From Tissierella sp. (GTDB lineage Bacteria; Bacillota; Clostridia; Tissierellales; Tissierellaceae), in contig NZ_JARIEF010000018.1 of the NCBI RefSeq assembly GCF_029266915.1, positions 1 to 64,000 of the forward strand: 64,000 nucleotides of DNA, given 5' to 3'. The notes under the pieces are model-generated. The model was given only the letters and a program-made list of their open reading frames with translations. It was not told the DNA's origin and searched no databases. A program made the position numbers and the translations under genes. Numbering within the stretch: position 1 is the stretch's first letter; each line of letters opens with the position of its first letter. Shown in pieces: positions 35,031 to 44,028 of the stretch.

Positions 35031-35080
35031 AATAATAGAGCATTTAATTCACATTTGTGATTTTTGCTCTATTATTTTAT
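35031..35080 (+). terminator. Hairpin with terminator features just before the DEAD-box helicase
   Basis: AATAATAGAGCA (35031-35042) pairs with TGCTCTATTATT (35065-35076) around a 22-base loop, then TTATTTAT. It lies only about 10 bases before the helicase RBS (AAGGAG). It may end upstream transcription or act as an attenuator in the helicase leader. Confidence 0.6.
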
Positions 35081-35100
35081 TTATAAAGGAGAAATTAATT

Positions 35101-36420
35101 TTGTTGATAGAAGATTTAAATTTAATTGAGCCAATTCAGAGAGCATTAAAGTCTGAGGGCTATACGGAGCCAACACCTATACAAGTTAAAGCAATACCAG
35201 AACTACTTAAGGGGCGTGACCTTCTTGGATGTGCTCAGACAGGTACTGGTAAGACGGCAGCTTTTGCCCTGCCTATACTTCAAGCTTTAGTAGAAGATGA
35301 TGAAAAAATAAAAGGAAAAAGAGTTACAAAAGCGCTGGTAGTTGCACCGACAAGGGAACTTGCTATTCAAATAGCAGCTAGCTTTAAGGCTTATGCAAAA
35401 AATATAGAAATAAGGACAGTACCAATCTATGGTGGTGTGTCTCAAAAACCACAAGAAAAAAGATTGGCTAAAGGTGTAGAAGTAATCGTTGCAACACCAG
35501 GAAGACTTCTTGACCTTATAAACCAAAAGATTATAAGTCTTAAGCATATAAAATACTTTGTACTAGATGAAGCTGACCTTATGCTGGATATGGGTATGTT
35601 AAAGGATGTTAAAAAAATTATAACCTATATACCTAAGGAGAAACAAACTATGTTTTTCTCAGCTACCATGCCAAGTGAAATTGAAAAACTTGCAAATCAA
35701 ATATTAAAAGATCCATTAAAAGTAGTTGTCTCACCAGTATCATCTACAGTTGATATAATAGAGCAGGAGTTTTATTATGTAGACAGAAACAATAAGACTA
35801 ACTTGCTTATACATCTTTTAAAAAATAAAGAAATAGAATCTGCTCTAGTTTTCTCAAGAACTAAGCATGGTGCCAATAAAATAGTCAAGCAATTAGAGCA
35901 AAGTGGAATAAATGCAGAAGCTATTCATGGTAACAAGTCTCAAAATGCAAGACAGCTTGCCTTAAATAACTTTAAAGCAAAAAAGACAAGAGTCTTAGTA
36001 GCAACAGACATAGCAGCTCGTGGTATTGATATAGAAGAGCTATCCCACGTAATAAACTTTGACCTTCCTGAAGTTGCTGAAACTTATGTACACAGGATTG
36101 GAAGAACGGGACGTGCAAGTCATGGTGGAACTGCTATATCTTTCTGTGCACATGCTGAAAAACCTTTGCTAATGAGTATTGAGAAGTTAACAGGTAAAAA
36201 AATTAAAGAAATTGGCGAACATCCTTATCCTTTAATGGATACAAGAGCTGAAGAAAAAAAATCAAACTCAAGGAGAGGTGGTTCTGGTCAATCAAAGGGA
36301 AGATCAGGAGATAACTTTAGACGAGATAAAAAGACTACAGACTCTAAAAAGGACGACCGAAAAGACGGAAATTCTTGGAGAAAACATAGAACCAATAAAA
36401 AGAAACAAAGTTTTAAATAA
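35101..36420 (+). CDS. DEAD-box RNA helicase (RhlE/CshA-like)
   Basis: ATP-dependent RNA helicase of 439 residues. The Q motif PTPIQVKAIP, motif I AQTGTGKT, PTRELAIQ, TPGRLLD, DEAD, SAT and the C-terminal HRIGRTGRA are all present, followed by a basic Arg/Lys/Ser-rich tail (residues 385-439) for RNA binding. Start is TTG 35101, with AAGGAG 9 bases upstream; TTG 35104 is possible. A second helicase gene follows. Confidence 0.94.
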   Translation: MLIEDLNLIEPIQRALKSEGYTEPTPIQVKAIPELLKGRDLLGCAQTGTGKTAAFALPILQALVEDDEKIKGKRVTKALVVAPTRELAIQIAASFKAYAKNIEIRTVPIYGGVSQKPQEKRLAKGVEVIVATPGRLLDLINQKIISLKHIKYFVLDEADLMLDMGMLKDVKKIITYIPKEKQTMFFSATMPSEIEKLANQILKDPLKVVVSPVSSTVDIIEQEFYYVDRNNKTNLLIHLLKNKEIESALVFSRTKHGANKIVKQLEQSGINAEAIHGNKSQNARQLALNNFKAKKTRVLVATDIAARGIDIEELSHVINFDLPEVAETYVHRIGRTGRASHGGTAISFCAHAEKPLLMSIEKLTGKKIKEIGEHPYPLMDTRAEEKKSNSRRGGSGQSKGRSGDNFRRDKKTTDSKKDDRKDGNSWRKHRTNKKKQSFK

Positions 36421-36428
36421 GATAACTT

Positions 36429-36458
36429 AAACCAAGCTCTAGAGTTTGGTTTTTTTTA
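36429..36458 (+). terminator. Terminator after the first helicase gene
   Basis: Stem AACCAAGCTCT/AGAGTTTGGTT (one G-T pair) with almost no loop is followed by eight Ts. Confidence 0.85.
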
Positions 36459-36522
36459 TGCTATAATAAAAATAATGGTAAAAACTTAAATTAAGTTAAA
36501 TAGAAAAAAGGAAGTTGATAGA

Positions 36523-37968
36523 ATGAAAAGTAAAGATTTTAATGAGTACGATTTAAGCGATGAAATATTAAGAGCTATAGAACTTTTAAATTATAAAAGT
36601 CCCACACAAGTACAGCGTAAAGTTATTCCGGCGGCTCTTAAAGAAAAAGATATAGTTGTAAAGTCTCAGACAGGAAGTGGTAAAACTGCATCTTTTGCAA
36701 TTCCGGTAAGTGAGATGATAGATTGGGAAGAAAACAAACCCCAGGCTTTAGTTCTTACGCCTACCAGAGAACTTGCTATGCAAGTTGGAGAAGATTTTTT
36801 TAATATAGGAAGATTTAAAAGACTGAAGGTTGTTCCAGTTTATGGAAGGGCGCCCTTTCGTAAACAAACGCAGGTACTAAAGCAAAAGACTCATGTAGTA
36901 GTTGGAACTCCAGGAAGGGTTATAGATCATATTGAAAGGGAAACACTTGACGTTTCCATGATAAAATATCTCATAATAGACGAAGCTGATGAAATGTTTA
37001 ATATGGGATTTTTAGAACAAATTGAAACTGTTATAAGTGCGCTACCAAAAGAAAGGATGACTATGTTATTTTCGGCAACACTTCCAAGTGATATAGAAAA
37101 CCTATGTCAGAGATATATGAATAAGCCTGAATATATAGAAATAGAAAATGAAGATGTGACAGTTGAGAAAATAGACCAATGGGCCTACCTGGTAGAAGAG
37201 AGAGAAAAGATGGAGCTCTTAAAAGATTTAACAGTTGTTGAGAGTCCTGATAGTTGTATAATCTTTGCCAATACTCGTGAAAAAGTTGATCAAATATATG
37301 ATGAGCTTGAAGATAAAGACTATACTTGTGATAAAATCCACGGCGGAATGGAACAAGAAAGCAGAACAAGTGTCATGGAGGACTTCAGAGCTGGATACTT
37401 TAGGTATCTTGTAGCAACAGATGTTGCAGCCAGAGGAATAGATATAGATGGTATAAGTCATATTATTAACTATGACGTGCCGCTGGAGAGAGAATCTTAT
37501 GTTCATAGAATAGGCAGAACTGGACGAGTTGGTAAAAAAGGTAAGGCTATAAGTTTTATAAGTAAAAGAGATGAAAGGCTGGTAAGGGAAATTGAAGCAT
37601 ATATTGAAAAAGAAATCTTGGTAAGAGAAAGACCCCAAGATCAGCTAGTAGATAGCTTAAGAGAAGAATTTGAAGATAAAAAGAGAGAAAGACCAGAGCT
37701 AAAAGAACTTAAGGGTGAGGAGTTAAGCAAGGATATAGTGAAAATACACATAAATGCAGGCCGTAAAACCAAGATGAGACCAGTTGACATTGTTGGAACT
37801 CTCTGCAATCTCCCCGGCATGACAGCCGATGATATAGGTATAATAAATATTATGGATATATCAACTTTTGTAGAAATTTTAAATGGTAAGGGTGAGATGG
37901 TCCTGGAACAACTTCAAACTACAACTATAAAAGGAAGACTTAGAAATGTCAATCTAGCCAATGAATAA
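36523..37968 (+). CDS. dbpA: DEAD-box RNA helicase with DbpA-type RNA-binding domain
   Basis: A 481-residue helicase matching the YxiN/DbpA layout. The helicase core has SQTGSGKTASFA, PTRELAMQ, TPGRVIDH, DEAD, SATLP and HRIGRTGRVG. The C-terminal about 75 residues (VKIHINAGRKTKMRPVDIVG to GRLRNV) form the RNA-recognition domain that binds hairpin 92 of 23S rRNA in DbpA relatives. The predicted role is in 50S assembly. Confidence 0.92.
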   Translation: MKSKDFNEYDLSDEILRAIELLNYKSPTQVQRKVIPAALKEKDIVVKSQTGSGKTASFAIPVSEMIDWEENKPQALVLTPTRELAMQVGEDFFNIGRFKRLKVVPVYGRAPFRKQTQVLKQKTHVVVGTPGRVIDHIERETLDVSMIKYLIIDEADEMFNMGFLEQIETVISALPKERMTMLFSATLPSDIENLCQRYMNKPEYIEIENEDVTVEKIDQWAYLVEEREKMELLKDLTVVESPDSCIIFANTREKVDQIYDELEDKDYTCDKIHGGMEQESRTSVMEDFRAGYFRYLVATDVAARGIDIDGISHIINYDVPLERESYVHRIGRTGRVGKKGKAISFISKRDERLVREIEAYIEKEILVRERPQDQLVDSLREEFEDKKRERPELKELKGEELSKDIVKIHINAGRKTKMRPVDIVGTLCNLPGMTADDIGIINIMDISTFVEILNGKGEMVLEQLQTTTIKGRLRNVNLANE

Positions 37969-37995
37969 GTTTTATAGATGAAGGAGTGAGTAAAC

Positions 37996-38226
37996 TTGAA
38001 AAATCATACAAAAAAATTATTGGCTCCTGTTGTTATAACTATTTTAATAGTATTATATTTGATATTCTATATGGTTATAGGGTCAATTATCACGGAGATG
38101 CCCTTATATTTTAAGGCTCTAGTAGTTGTAATTCCTATTGGCTTAATAGTTTTAAGTGTTTATATGCTATTTGAAAGAATAGATGAAATAAAAGGAGGAG
38201 AAGAAGATGATCTTAGTAAATACTGA
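37996..38226 (+). CDS. Small membrane protein of unknown function
   Basis: A 76-residue protein with two predicted membrane helices (about residues 10-32 and 40-63) and a charged C terminus (ERIDEIKGGEEDDLSKY). TTG 37996 has AGGAGTGAG 5-8 bases upstream. It overlaps the next gene by 20 bases, so the two are coupled, and the next gene's RBS GGAGGAG lies inside it. I do not recognise the family. Confidence 0.75.
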   Translation: MKNHTKKLLAPVVITILIVLYLIFYMVIGSIITEMPLYFKALVVVIPIGLIVLSVYMLFERIDEIKGGEEDDLSKY

Positions 38227-38518
38227 TTATATTACAGGAAAAGAATTTGAAATGCTAGGACTTGTTAAGGGAAGTACTATCCAGTCTAAGAATGTGGGAC
38301 GTGATATCTCCCAGGGTCTAAAAACTCTCATAGGAGGAGAACTTAAAGCTTATAATGAGATGATGAACGATGCAAGAGCTCTTGCTACAAAGAGAATGAC
38401 AGAGGAAGCAGATGCTATGGGAGCAGATGCAATTATAAATATTAGATATGCATCTGCCGCAGTTATGCAGGGAGCAGCAGAAGTTATGGCTTATGGAACA
38501 GCTGTTAAATTCAAGTGA
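38207..38518 (+). CDS. YbjQ family protein (DUF74, heavy-metal-binding-like fold)
   Basis: A 103-residue protein with the family signature: NTDYITGKEFEMLGLVKG, a central Arg-rich Ala helix (ARALATKRMTEEADAMGADAIINIRY) and AEVMAYGTAVKF at the end. It assembles as a pentamer in known structures; function is unclear. It overlaps a two-helix membrane protein gene and precedes an HflC-like fragment. Confidence 0.92.
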   Translation: MILVNTDYITGKEFEMLGLVKGSTIQSKNVGRDISQGLKTLIGGELKAYNEMMNDARALATKRMTEEADAMGADAIINIRYASAAVMQGAAEVMAYGTAVKFK

Positions 38519-38547
38519 AGGCTAAGCTAATGGATAAAGAAGCTTAG

Positions 38548-38730
38548 AACTTTAGGAAATTGAGAATAAAAGGGGAAGTGGCTAAGATTTATAATGATGT
38601 ATATGGACAAGACACAGAATTCTTTAAACTATATACGACCTTGGAATCTTATAAGACAACTATAGATGAAGAAACGGTTATAATGCTTCCTATAGATTCA
38701 CCCTACCTTCAATATTTAAAAGGAAACTAA
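38548..38730 (+). pseudogene. Remnant of an HflC/SPFH-family gene (C-terminal fragment)
   Basis: After a TAG at 38545 an open frame reads KLRIKGEVAKIYNDVYGQDTE, then FFKLYTTLESYKTTIDEET and VIMLPIDSPYLQYLKGN to a TAA. This matches the end of HflC/prohibitin-type proteins, whose C terminus has an AAK(L/I)(F/Y) helix, a KDPDFYAFxRSLxAY stretch and a SPDSxFFxYLK ending. The N-terminal SPFH domain and membrane helix are missing. In-frame GTG 38578 has AGGGG only 1-2 bases away, so there is no credible start. It is therefore most likely a decaying fragment rather than a 50-residue gene. The ORF track does not list it. Confidence 0.75.
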
Positions 38731-38743
38731 AATTATAAAATGG

Positions 38744-38776
38744 ATAAAAAAAAGACTAGAATTATATTCTAGTCTT
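38744..38776 (-). terminator. Terminator of the AlaX-like gene (minus strand)
   Basis: AAGACTAGAAT/ATTCTAGTCTT with a TAT loop overlaps the stop codon of the minus-strand gene. On that strand it runs into TTTTTTTATCC. Confidence 0.85.
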
Positions 38777-39970
38777 AAAATATGTTTTTATTTCTTTATA
38801 AAACATTTCAACTACCCGATCTATTATAGTAAGAGAGGTGCTTCCTTGAATCTTTTCTTCATTACCACCGCCTTTTACTATAATCTTTTCGGAAATTGAA
38901 TTGAACATACTCTTCAAATCCAAATCTAGATTTGAACTTCTACTTATTATAAAACTTCCATTATTTTCTTCTTCAATTTTATAAATCTGAATTAGGTTAT
39001 CAGTCTTATTTAACTGAGAAGCAATAAGATTTAGTTCTTTTTTATCAATATCTTCCATAACTTCCATTATATAGTCAATTCCATCAATATTCTTTTTTTC
39101 TTCGAGAAAGCTTTCTGCCTTGAATGAAATGATTGTTTCTTGCAAGAGGATCTTTTCTTTTCTTAAAGCTTCTCTTTCATCTTTTAATAAATTAAATCTT
39201 TCTAAGACTTCTCCTGATCCACAAGCGAGAGAAAGAGCCACTTCACTTATAATTTTAGTTTTATTGCCATAGTCTTCTAAGGCTCTGTTACCGCATATAA
39301 AGCTTACTCGAGTATTTCCCTTATACTTCTCCCACTTTACTATTTTAATCAAACCTATCTCACCTGTACTGCTTACATGGGTACCGCAGCAAGGAGAAGA
39401 ACTTATATTATCTATAGAGACTATACGTATCTCTTTTTCATCTTCGGATACTTTAGAGAGATCCTCATCTTTTAGAGTGCTTCTATCTAAGGTCTTATTT
39501 ATAACCTTGAAGTTTGACTGAACTATTTTGTTTGCTAGAATTTCTATCTGTGAAATAGTATTTTGGTCCATATCTGCCAAATTTACATCTATTGTTATGT
39601 AGTTTTCTCCCATATGAAAACCTATAGTTTGTGCATTGAAAAGATTTTCAAAAGAGGCAGACAAGATATGCTGACCTGTGTGCTGTTGCATTAGATCGAA
39701 TCTATTTTTCCAATCTATTTTAAGAAGAACCCGGCTTTCGTCTATTTTTTCTTCAACTACATGGATTATATCGTCTCCTTCTTGGTAAACGTCTATAACT
39801 TTTTTATCGTTAATACTACCTAGGTCTCGGGGCTGACCGCCTGAGAGATCAGGAAAAAATATAGTTCTATCTAGCTTTATATGAAAATTTTCATCTTGGG
39901 ATGAACTCTCTATTATAGTTGCATTTATTTCCTTTAAATAGGGATTGTCAATATATGATTTTTTAGTCAA
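38762..39970 (-). CDS. Alanyl-tRNA editing protein (AlaX-like) with DHHA1 domain
   Basis: Free-standing editing factor that hydrolyses Ser- (or Gly-) mischarged tRNA(Ala). The Zn-binding motifs of the AlaRS editing domain are visible as HTGQHILS and CCGTHVSSTGEIG. The N-terminal region resembles the AlaRS C-Ala/editing lead (FPDLSGGQPRDLG), and the C-terminal part is a DHHA1-like domain (VKGGGNEEKIQGSTS). The 402-residue length fits AlaX-L. It has its own promoter region shared divergently with comEC. Confidence 0.9.
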   Translation of the reverse strand: MTKKSYIDNPYLKEINATIIESSSQDENFHIKLDRTIFFPDLSGGQPRDLGSINDKKVIDVYQEGDDIIHVVEEKIDESRVLLKIDWKNRFDLMQQHTGQHILSASFENLFNAQTIGFHMGENYITIDVNLADMDQNTISQIEILANKIVQSNFKVINKTLDRSTLKDEDLSKVSEDEKEIRIVSIDNISSSPCCGTHVSSTGEIGLIKIVKWEKYKGNTRVSFICGNRALEDYGNKTKIISEVALSLACGSGEVLERFNLLKDEREALRKEKILLQETIISFKAESFLEEKKNIDGIDYIMEVMEDIDKKELNLIASQLNKTDNLIQIYKIEEENNGSFIISRSSNLDLDLKSMFNSISEKIIVKGGGNEEKIQGSTSLTIIDRVVEMFYKEIKTYFKTRI

Positions 39971-40018
39971 TTAAATATCCACCTTTCAAATTTTCTTCAG
40001 CCTAATCCTACATGATTG

Positions 40019-40027
40019 TGATATAAT
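40019..40027 (+). promoter_or_regulatory. Extended -10 promoter ahead of comEC
   Basis: TG-A-TATAAT lies 28 bases before the comEC start codon. The -35 region is weak. Confidence 0.5.
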
Positions 40028-40055
40028 ATTTAAAATACATCTTTTAGGAGAGCTT

Positions 40056-42482
40056 ATGAAAAGATCTTTTACTAACCTATTAATATTTTATATTTTTGGT
40101 ATATTTATATTTTATAGTGTTGAGATTCCTGACTGGTTAATAATTTCTTCTTTTATAATTACAATCTTGTATTTATCTTATAATATAATAAAATCATCTT
40201 TAAATCAAAGTATTTTATTGAGTTTTATGTTTATACTTGGTATTTCTATGAGTTTTTTAAATTCAAGTGGAGATTTAGAAGCTTTTTCTCAGAAAGAAGT
40301 TCCTATAAAGGCAGTCGTTGAAGATCTAGAGAAAAAGACTGAGGAGTTTGAAAAATATAATATAAAAGTAATAGAAGCAGATGGCAGGAAGATCTATAAG
40401 GAAAGATCAATTTTAACTGTTATAGGACACAAGGATCTAAGGCTTGGAAGCACTATTGTTTTTAAAGCTAAGACCAGAATACCAGATGAAAACACCAATC
40501 CAGGACTTTTTAACCATAAACTCTATCTTCAAAGTAAAAAAACATATACCACTATGAGTGTGGATTCAAATGTTCTAGAGATCCTAAATCAAGAGAAGAT
40601 TGGATTTAGATACAGACTTAAGGAAAACTCGATTAGAAAGATAGAGTCCTTATTTAAGCCTTATTTAAATGAAACTAATAATTCGCTTGTAACGTCTATA
40701 ATCCTAGGAGACAGCTCTTACTTAGAAGATTCAAACAGGGAGCTCTATAGGGATATGGGCCTGGCTCATGTACTAGCTGTATCAGGACTCCATATAGGTA
40801 TAATTACCAGTTTCTTAATGTTTATATTTTCAAGGCTGGGCATCAAGCTAAAGACAAACGTACTTATAACTTTAGTATTTATATGGAGCTATGGATATAT
40901 TATCTCTTATCCGCCTTCGATATTGAGGGCTAGTTTGCTCTTTTCATTTCTCTACCTATCGAGGATTATACATAAGCCCTACGATTCTTTAAATATATTA
41001 AGCTTAGCTGGTATTATACTTCTCCTTATAAACCCTTATAGCTTATTTTCTATAGGATTTCAGCTGTCCTTTGCAGCCAGTGCGTCGATTATAATCTTTA
41101 CAGAAAGAGTAGGTCATATATTTTATCCTCTTAAAGGAAAATTTATAGATACACTCTCCAGCCTTATAGCTGTGAACTTAGGAGTAAGTCCTTTGCAGAT
41201 TTTTTACTTTAATAAATTTTCTATATTAGGAATACTAGCTAATATAATAATTGTTCCAATTCTTTCTTTTTCTCTTATTCTAGCATTTATAATGATTGCT
41301 ATAGAGTTTGTATATGCAGGACTAAATTCTTACCTAGGATGGGTATTAAATACCAGCCTTAATATCCAGTTCTTTCTATTAAGATTAATAGATCGCTCAC
41401 CAATAAATATAATAAGAGTTTTTAGTCCAGACAAGATCACCCTGGCCTTAATATTTTTATTTATCTTTATAATATTTGATCTGGTAGATATTAAATCTTT
41501 TAAGCTTCCTATGCAAAGAGTTATAGTTGTTTACTTAAGCTTACTGATAGTTTTAAACTTTCTAAGTATAAAAGAAAATATGGAAATTCACTTTATAGAT
41601 GTAGGACAAGGTGATAGTATATATATTAGAAGTGGAAAAAAGGATATACTAATAGACACCGGCGGAAGTATATTTAAAAGCAATAATATCTCTCAAAGAA
41701 TAGTTCTCCCCTATCTGGAAAAGTTAGGAGTTAGAAAGCTTGATGCTATATTTATATCTCACTTTCATGAAGATCACTCTCAGGGTCTTCCTATGCTGCT
41801 TGAGAGCTTCAAGGTAGGTCATATATTTGCAAGCCATGAGCCCCAGGGCGACTATGAAGGGATTATAAAAGATGATAGGTTTAAGATTCTAAGAGCGGGA
41901 GATAGTATAGATATTGATAAGAATACAAGTTTTAATGTAGTGTGGCCTCGAGATGATATGGAAGGGGAATCCAATCTTAACAATAAATCTATGGTAGGAG
42001 TTCTAAAATATAGGGGACGGAAGATATTTCTTACTGGAGATATGGAAGAGGAGGCTGAAGCAAGTCTAATAGATAGAGTAGAAGAAGTCGACATACTAAA
42101 AGTAGCCCACCACGGAAGTTCTACTTCCTCAACTAGAGAATTTATAGAAAAATTAAATGCTAAAGCAGCAATTATATCTGTAGGTAGAAATAATATGTAT
42201 AAGCACCCAAGTGAAAAAACAGTAAACGATCTTGAGGAAATAGGAAGTGAGGTTTATAGAACAGATAGAGATGGTCTTGTTAAGTTAACAATAGATGATA
42301 GTATCTACATAGAGCCTTATTTGATAGATGGGAAAAAACAAAAAAGAAGAATAGAAGATTATATTCTCTATAATGAAGGCTACTTTTTATCTAATAGCTT
42401 ATTTTTATTTATTTCATATTTACTTATAAAAAGATATGCACAGGAGGAATTGACAGATGATTTACAAAGAGTTTTTTTCTAA
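40056..42482 (+). CDS. comEC: DNA internalization competence protein ComEC/Rec2
   Basis: Membrane channel protein for single-stranded DNA uptake. The 808-residue protein has N-terminal helices and a DUF4131/OB region, then the Competence domain with many helices (GDSSYLEDSNRELYRDMGLAHVLAVSGLHIG). A metallo-beta-lactamase domain follows from about residue 515 (HFIDVGQGDSIYI, SHFHEDHSQG, LTGDMEEEAE, VAHHGSSTSS). A hydrophobic C-terminal extension is present. It overlaps holA by 26 bases. comEA is 17 kb upstream. Confidence 0.93.
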   Translation: MKRSFTNLLIFYIFGIFIFYSVEIPDWLIISSFIITILYLSYNIIKSSLNQSILLSFMFILGISMSFLNSSGDLEAFSQKEVPIKAVVEDLEKKTEEFEKYNIKVIEADGRKIYKERSILTVIGHKDLRLGSTIVFKAKTRIPDENTNPGLFNHKLYLQSKKTYTTMSVDSNVLEILNQEKIGFRYRLKENSIRKIESLFKPYLNETNNSLVTSIILGDSSYLEDSNRELYRDMGLAHVLAVSGLHIGIITSFLMFIFSRLGIKLKTNVLITLVFIWSYGYIISYPPSILRASLLFSFLYLSRIIHKPYDSLNILSLAGIILLLINPYSLFSIGFQLSFAASASIIIFTERVGHIFYPLKGKFIDTLSSLIAVNLGVSPLQIFYFNKFSILGILANIIIVPILSFSLILAFIMIAIEFVYAGLNSYLGWVLNTSLNIQFFLLRLIDRSPINIIRVFSPDKITLALIFLFIFIIFDLVDIKSFKLPMQRVIVVYLSLLIVLNFLSIKENMEIHFIDVGQGDSIYIRSGKKDILIDTGGSIFKSNNISQRIVLPYLEKLGVRKLDAIFISHFHEDHSQGLPMLLESFKVGHIFASHEPQGDYEGIIKDDRFKILRAGDSIDIDKNTSFNVVWPRDDMEGESNLNNKSMVGVLKYRGRKIFLTGDMEEEAEASLIDRVEEVDILKVAHHGSSTSSTREFIEKLNAKAAIISVGRNNMYKHPSEKTVNDLEEIGSEVYRTDRDGLVKLTIDDSIYIEPYLIDGKKQKRRIEDYILYNEGYFLSNSLFLFISYLLIKRYAQEELTDDLQRVFF

Positions 42483-43497
42483 ACTTAAAAAGGAAGATTT
42501 AGACAATTATTATCTTTTTTTAGGTGATGAAGAATATATGATGAAGCTTGCACTAGAAGAAGTTAAAAATAAATATGTAAGTGATGACTTTGAAACGCTA
42601 AATTACACTATTATTGATGGAAAAAATGCTAATTTAGATACACTTATAAATGCTTCAGAGACGCTACCATTTATGTCTGAAAAGAAAGTGGTAATTTTAA
42701 AGGACGTTTCTAATTTTTTAACAGAATTAGATGATAGATCCAAAGAAGAGTTATATCGATACATAGATAATTTAGGAGATTTTTTAGTTCTTATTTTTAT
42801 GGACTCAAATTCAAGCCTTAGAAAAAATACAAAATTTTATAAGTTAATAAAGAAACATGAAAGACAGGTTGAATTTACAAAACTTATGGGATCTGATATG
42901 AACAAGTGGGTTAATACAATAGCTAGGAGAAATGGAAAAACTATTCTTCCAGTAAATATAAAATATTTTATAGATCAAACCTCTTATAATAGTAAAAATG
43001 TTGATTTAAATCTTTATGATTTAGAAAATGAATTCCTAAAGATAGCAGACTATGCTAAGGCTGAAGAAATTACAAAAGACGATATAGATAATACAATTAT
43101 AAAAACTATTGATACAAATATATTTGAGTTTTTAGAGGCATTTAGCAGTAAAAATCCGGAGAGATCGTTAAATCTCTTTAATCAAATGTATCTTTCGGGC
43201 GAACCAGTACAAAGAATGTTTTTTATGATGATAAGGCAGATAAGGATGATACTCGGATATGTCGTCTATAGGACTAAAGGCTATGATAATAATAGTATAC
43301 AAGAAAAACTAGCTATAAAACCCTACGAATTTGGTAAAATAAGAAATCAGGCAAGTGGATTTAAACTAAAGGAATTGGAAAATATAATGAGAAGGCTTTT
43401 AGAAATAGATCTGGCTATGAAGTCAACGATGACTGAAGATAAGCTCCTGGTAGAGACTTTTTTAGTAGAAATGGGAAACGGTATATATGATAAATAA
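42457..43497 (+). CDS. holA: DNA polymerase III subunit delta
   Basis: Clamp-loader subunit that opens the beta clamp. The 346-residue protein opens YKEFFSKLKKEDLDNYYLFLGDEEYMM, has the central segment of the HolA fold (FLEAFSSKNPERSLNLFNQMYLSGEPVQRMFFMMIRQIRM) and ends with the collar domain. AGGAGG within comEC sits 10 bases before ATG 42457. It is next to comEC and rpsT as in most Firmicutes. Confidence 0.93.
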   Translation: MIYKEFFSKLKKEDLDNYYLFLGDEEYMMKLALEEVKNKYVSDDFETLNYTIIDGKNANLDTLINASETLPFMSEKKVVILKDVSNFLTELDDRSKEELYRYIDNLGDFLVLIFMDSNSSLRKNTKFYKLIKKHERQVEFTKLMGSDMNKWVNTIARRNGKTILPVNIKYFIDQTSYNSKNVDLNLYDLENEFLKIADYAKAEEITKDDIDNTIIKTIDTNIFEFLEAFSSKNPERSLNLFNQMYLSGEPVQRMFFMMIRQIRMILGYVVYRTKGYDNNSIQEKLAIKPYEFGKIRNQASGFKLKELENIMRRLLEIDLAMKSTMTEDKLLVETFLVEMGNGIYDK

Positions 43498-43512
43498 TAG
43501 AATATAATAAAT

Positions 43513-43538
43513 AAAACTTCGGATACCCGAAGTTTTTT
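43513..43538. terminator. Bidirectional terminator between holA and rpsT
   Basis: Stem AAAACTTCGG/CCGAAGTTTT with loop ATAC lies between convergent genes and has A and T runs on both sides. Confidence 0.9.
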
Positions 43539-43540
43539 AA

Positions 43541-43804
43541 TTACATTGCGTTATTTAATTTTTTTGTTAAATGACTTAGTCTTCTAGAAGATGCATTTTT
43601 ATGAATTATGTTGTTATGAGTAGCTCTTTTAAGCTTTTTATCAATTACTTTAAGTAACTCTCTAGCTTCTTCAGTGTTACCTGCTTCAATAGCACTATCA
43701 AATTTCTTTACAGAAGATTTTATAGATGTTTTTCTAGCTTTATTTAATTCAGTTCTATATTTAGCAACTTCAATTCTTTTTTTAGCTGATTTTATATTAG
43801 CCAA
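43541..43804 (-). CDS. rpsT: 30S ribosomal protein S20
   Basis: Small-subunit protein that binds the 16S rRNA 5' domain. From TTG 43804 the protein is 87 residues beginning MANIKSAKKRIEVAKYR and ending with the basic HKNASSRRLSHLTKKLN. The RBS GGAGGTG is 6-7 bases upstream of this TTG, so the ORF-track start (43819), which lies on that RBS, is not used. Confidence 0.96.
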   Translation of the reverse strand: MANIKSAKKRIEVAKYRTELNKARKTSIKSSVKKFDSAIEAGNTEEARELLKVIDKKLKRATHNNIIHKNASSRRLSHLTKKLNNAM

Positions 43805-43836
43805 TACGTTCACCTCCAAATTAATCTAACAAAAAT

Positions 43837-43865
43837 ATTTTATCATGTAAGAATGAAAAATGCAA
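43837..43865 (-). promoter_or_regulatory. Promoter of rpsT (minus strand)
   Basis: On the minus strand TTGCAT, 17 bases, TAAAAT, with TGA directly before the -10, lies about 35 bases before the rpsT start. Confidence 0.75.
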
Positions 43866-43995
43866 GTGAAAATATTTAAAATCCCACTCAAATCTAGGTT
43901 AAAAAATAAAAACTATAAAATCATGGATATAAAAGTTATACAGCTAGACCACATAGCTTGCTTTTTAAAATAATATTTTAAATATTGTATATAAA

Positions 43996-44004
43996 TGGTA
44001 TAAT
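43996..44004 (+). promoter_or_regulatory. Extended -10 promoter of lepB
   Basis: TG-G-TATAAT is an extended -10, 25 bases upstream of the lepB TTG. No good -35 is seen. Confidence 0.55.
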
Positions 44005-44028
44005 ATAAGAATACAGGAGGAGATTGGA

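Noticed and set aside
38578-38730. A genuine 50-residue protein starting at GTG 38578
   Set aside because: The RBS-like AGGGG is 1-2 bases away, and the homology to HflC continues upstream of the GTG, which indicates a gene fragment.
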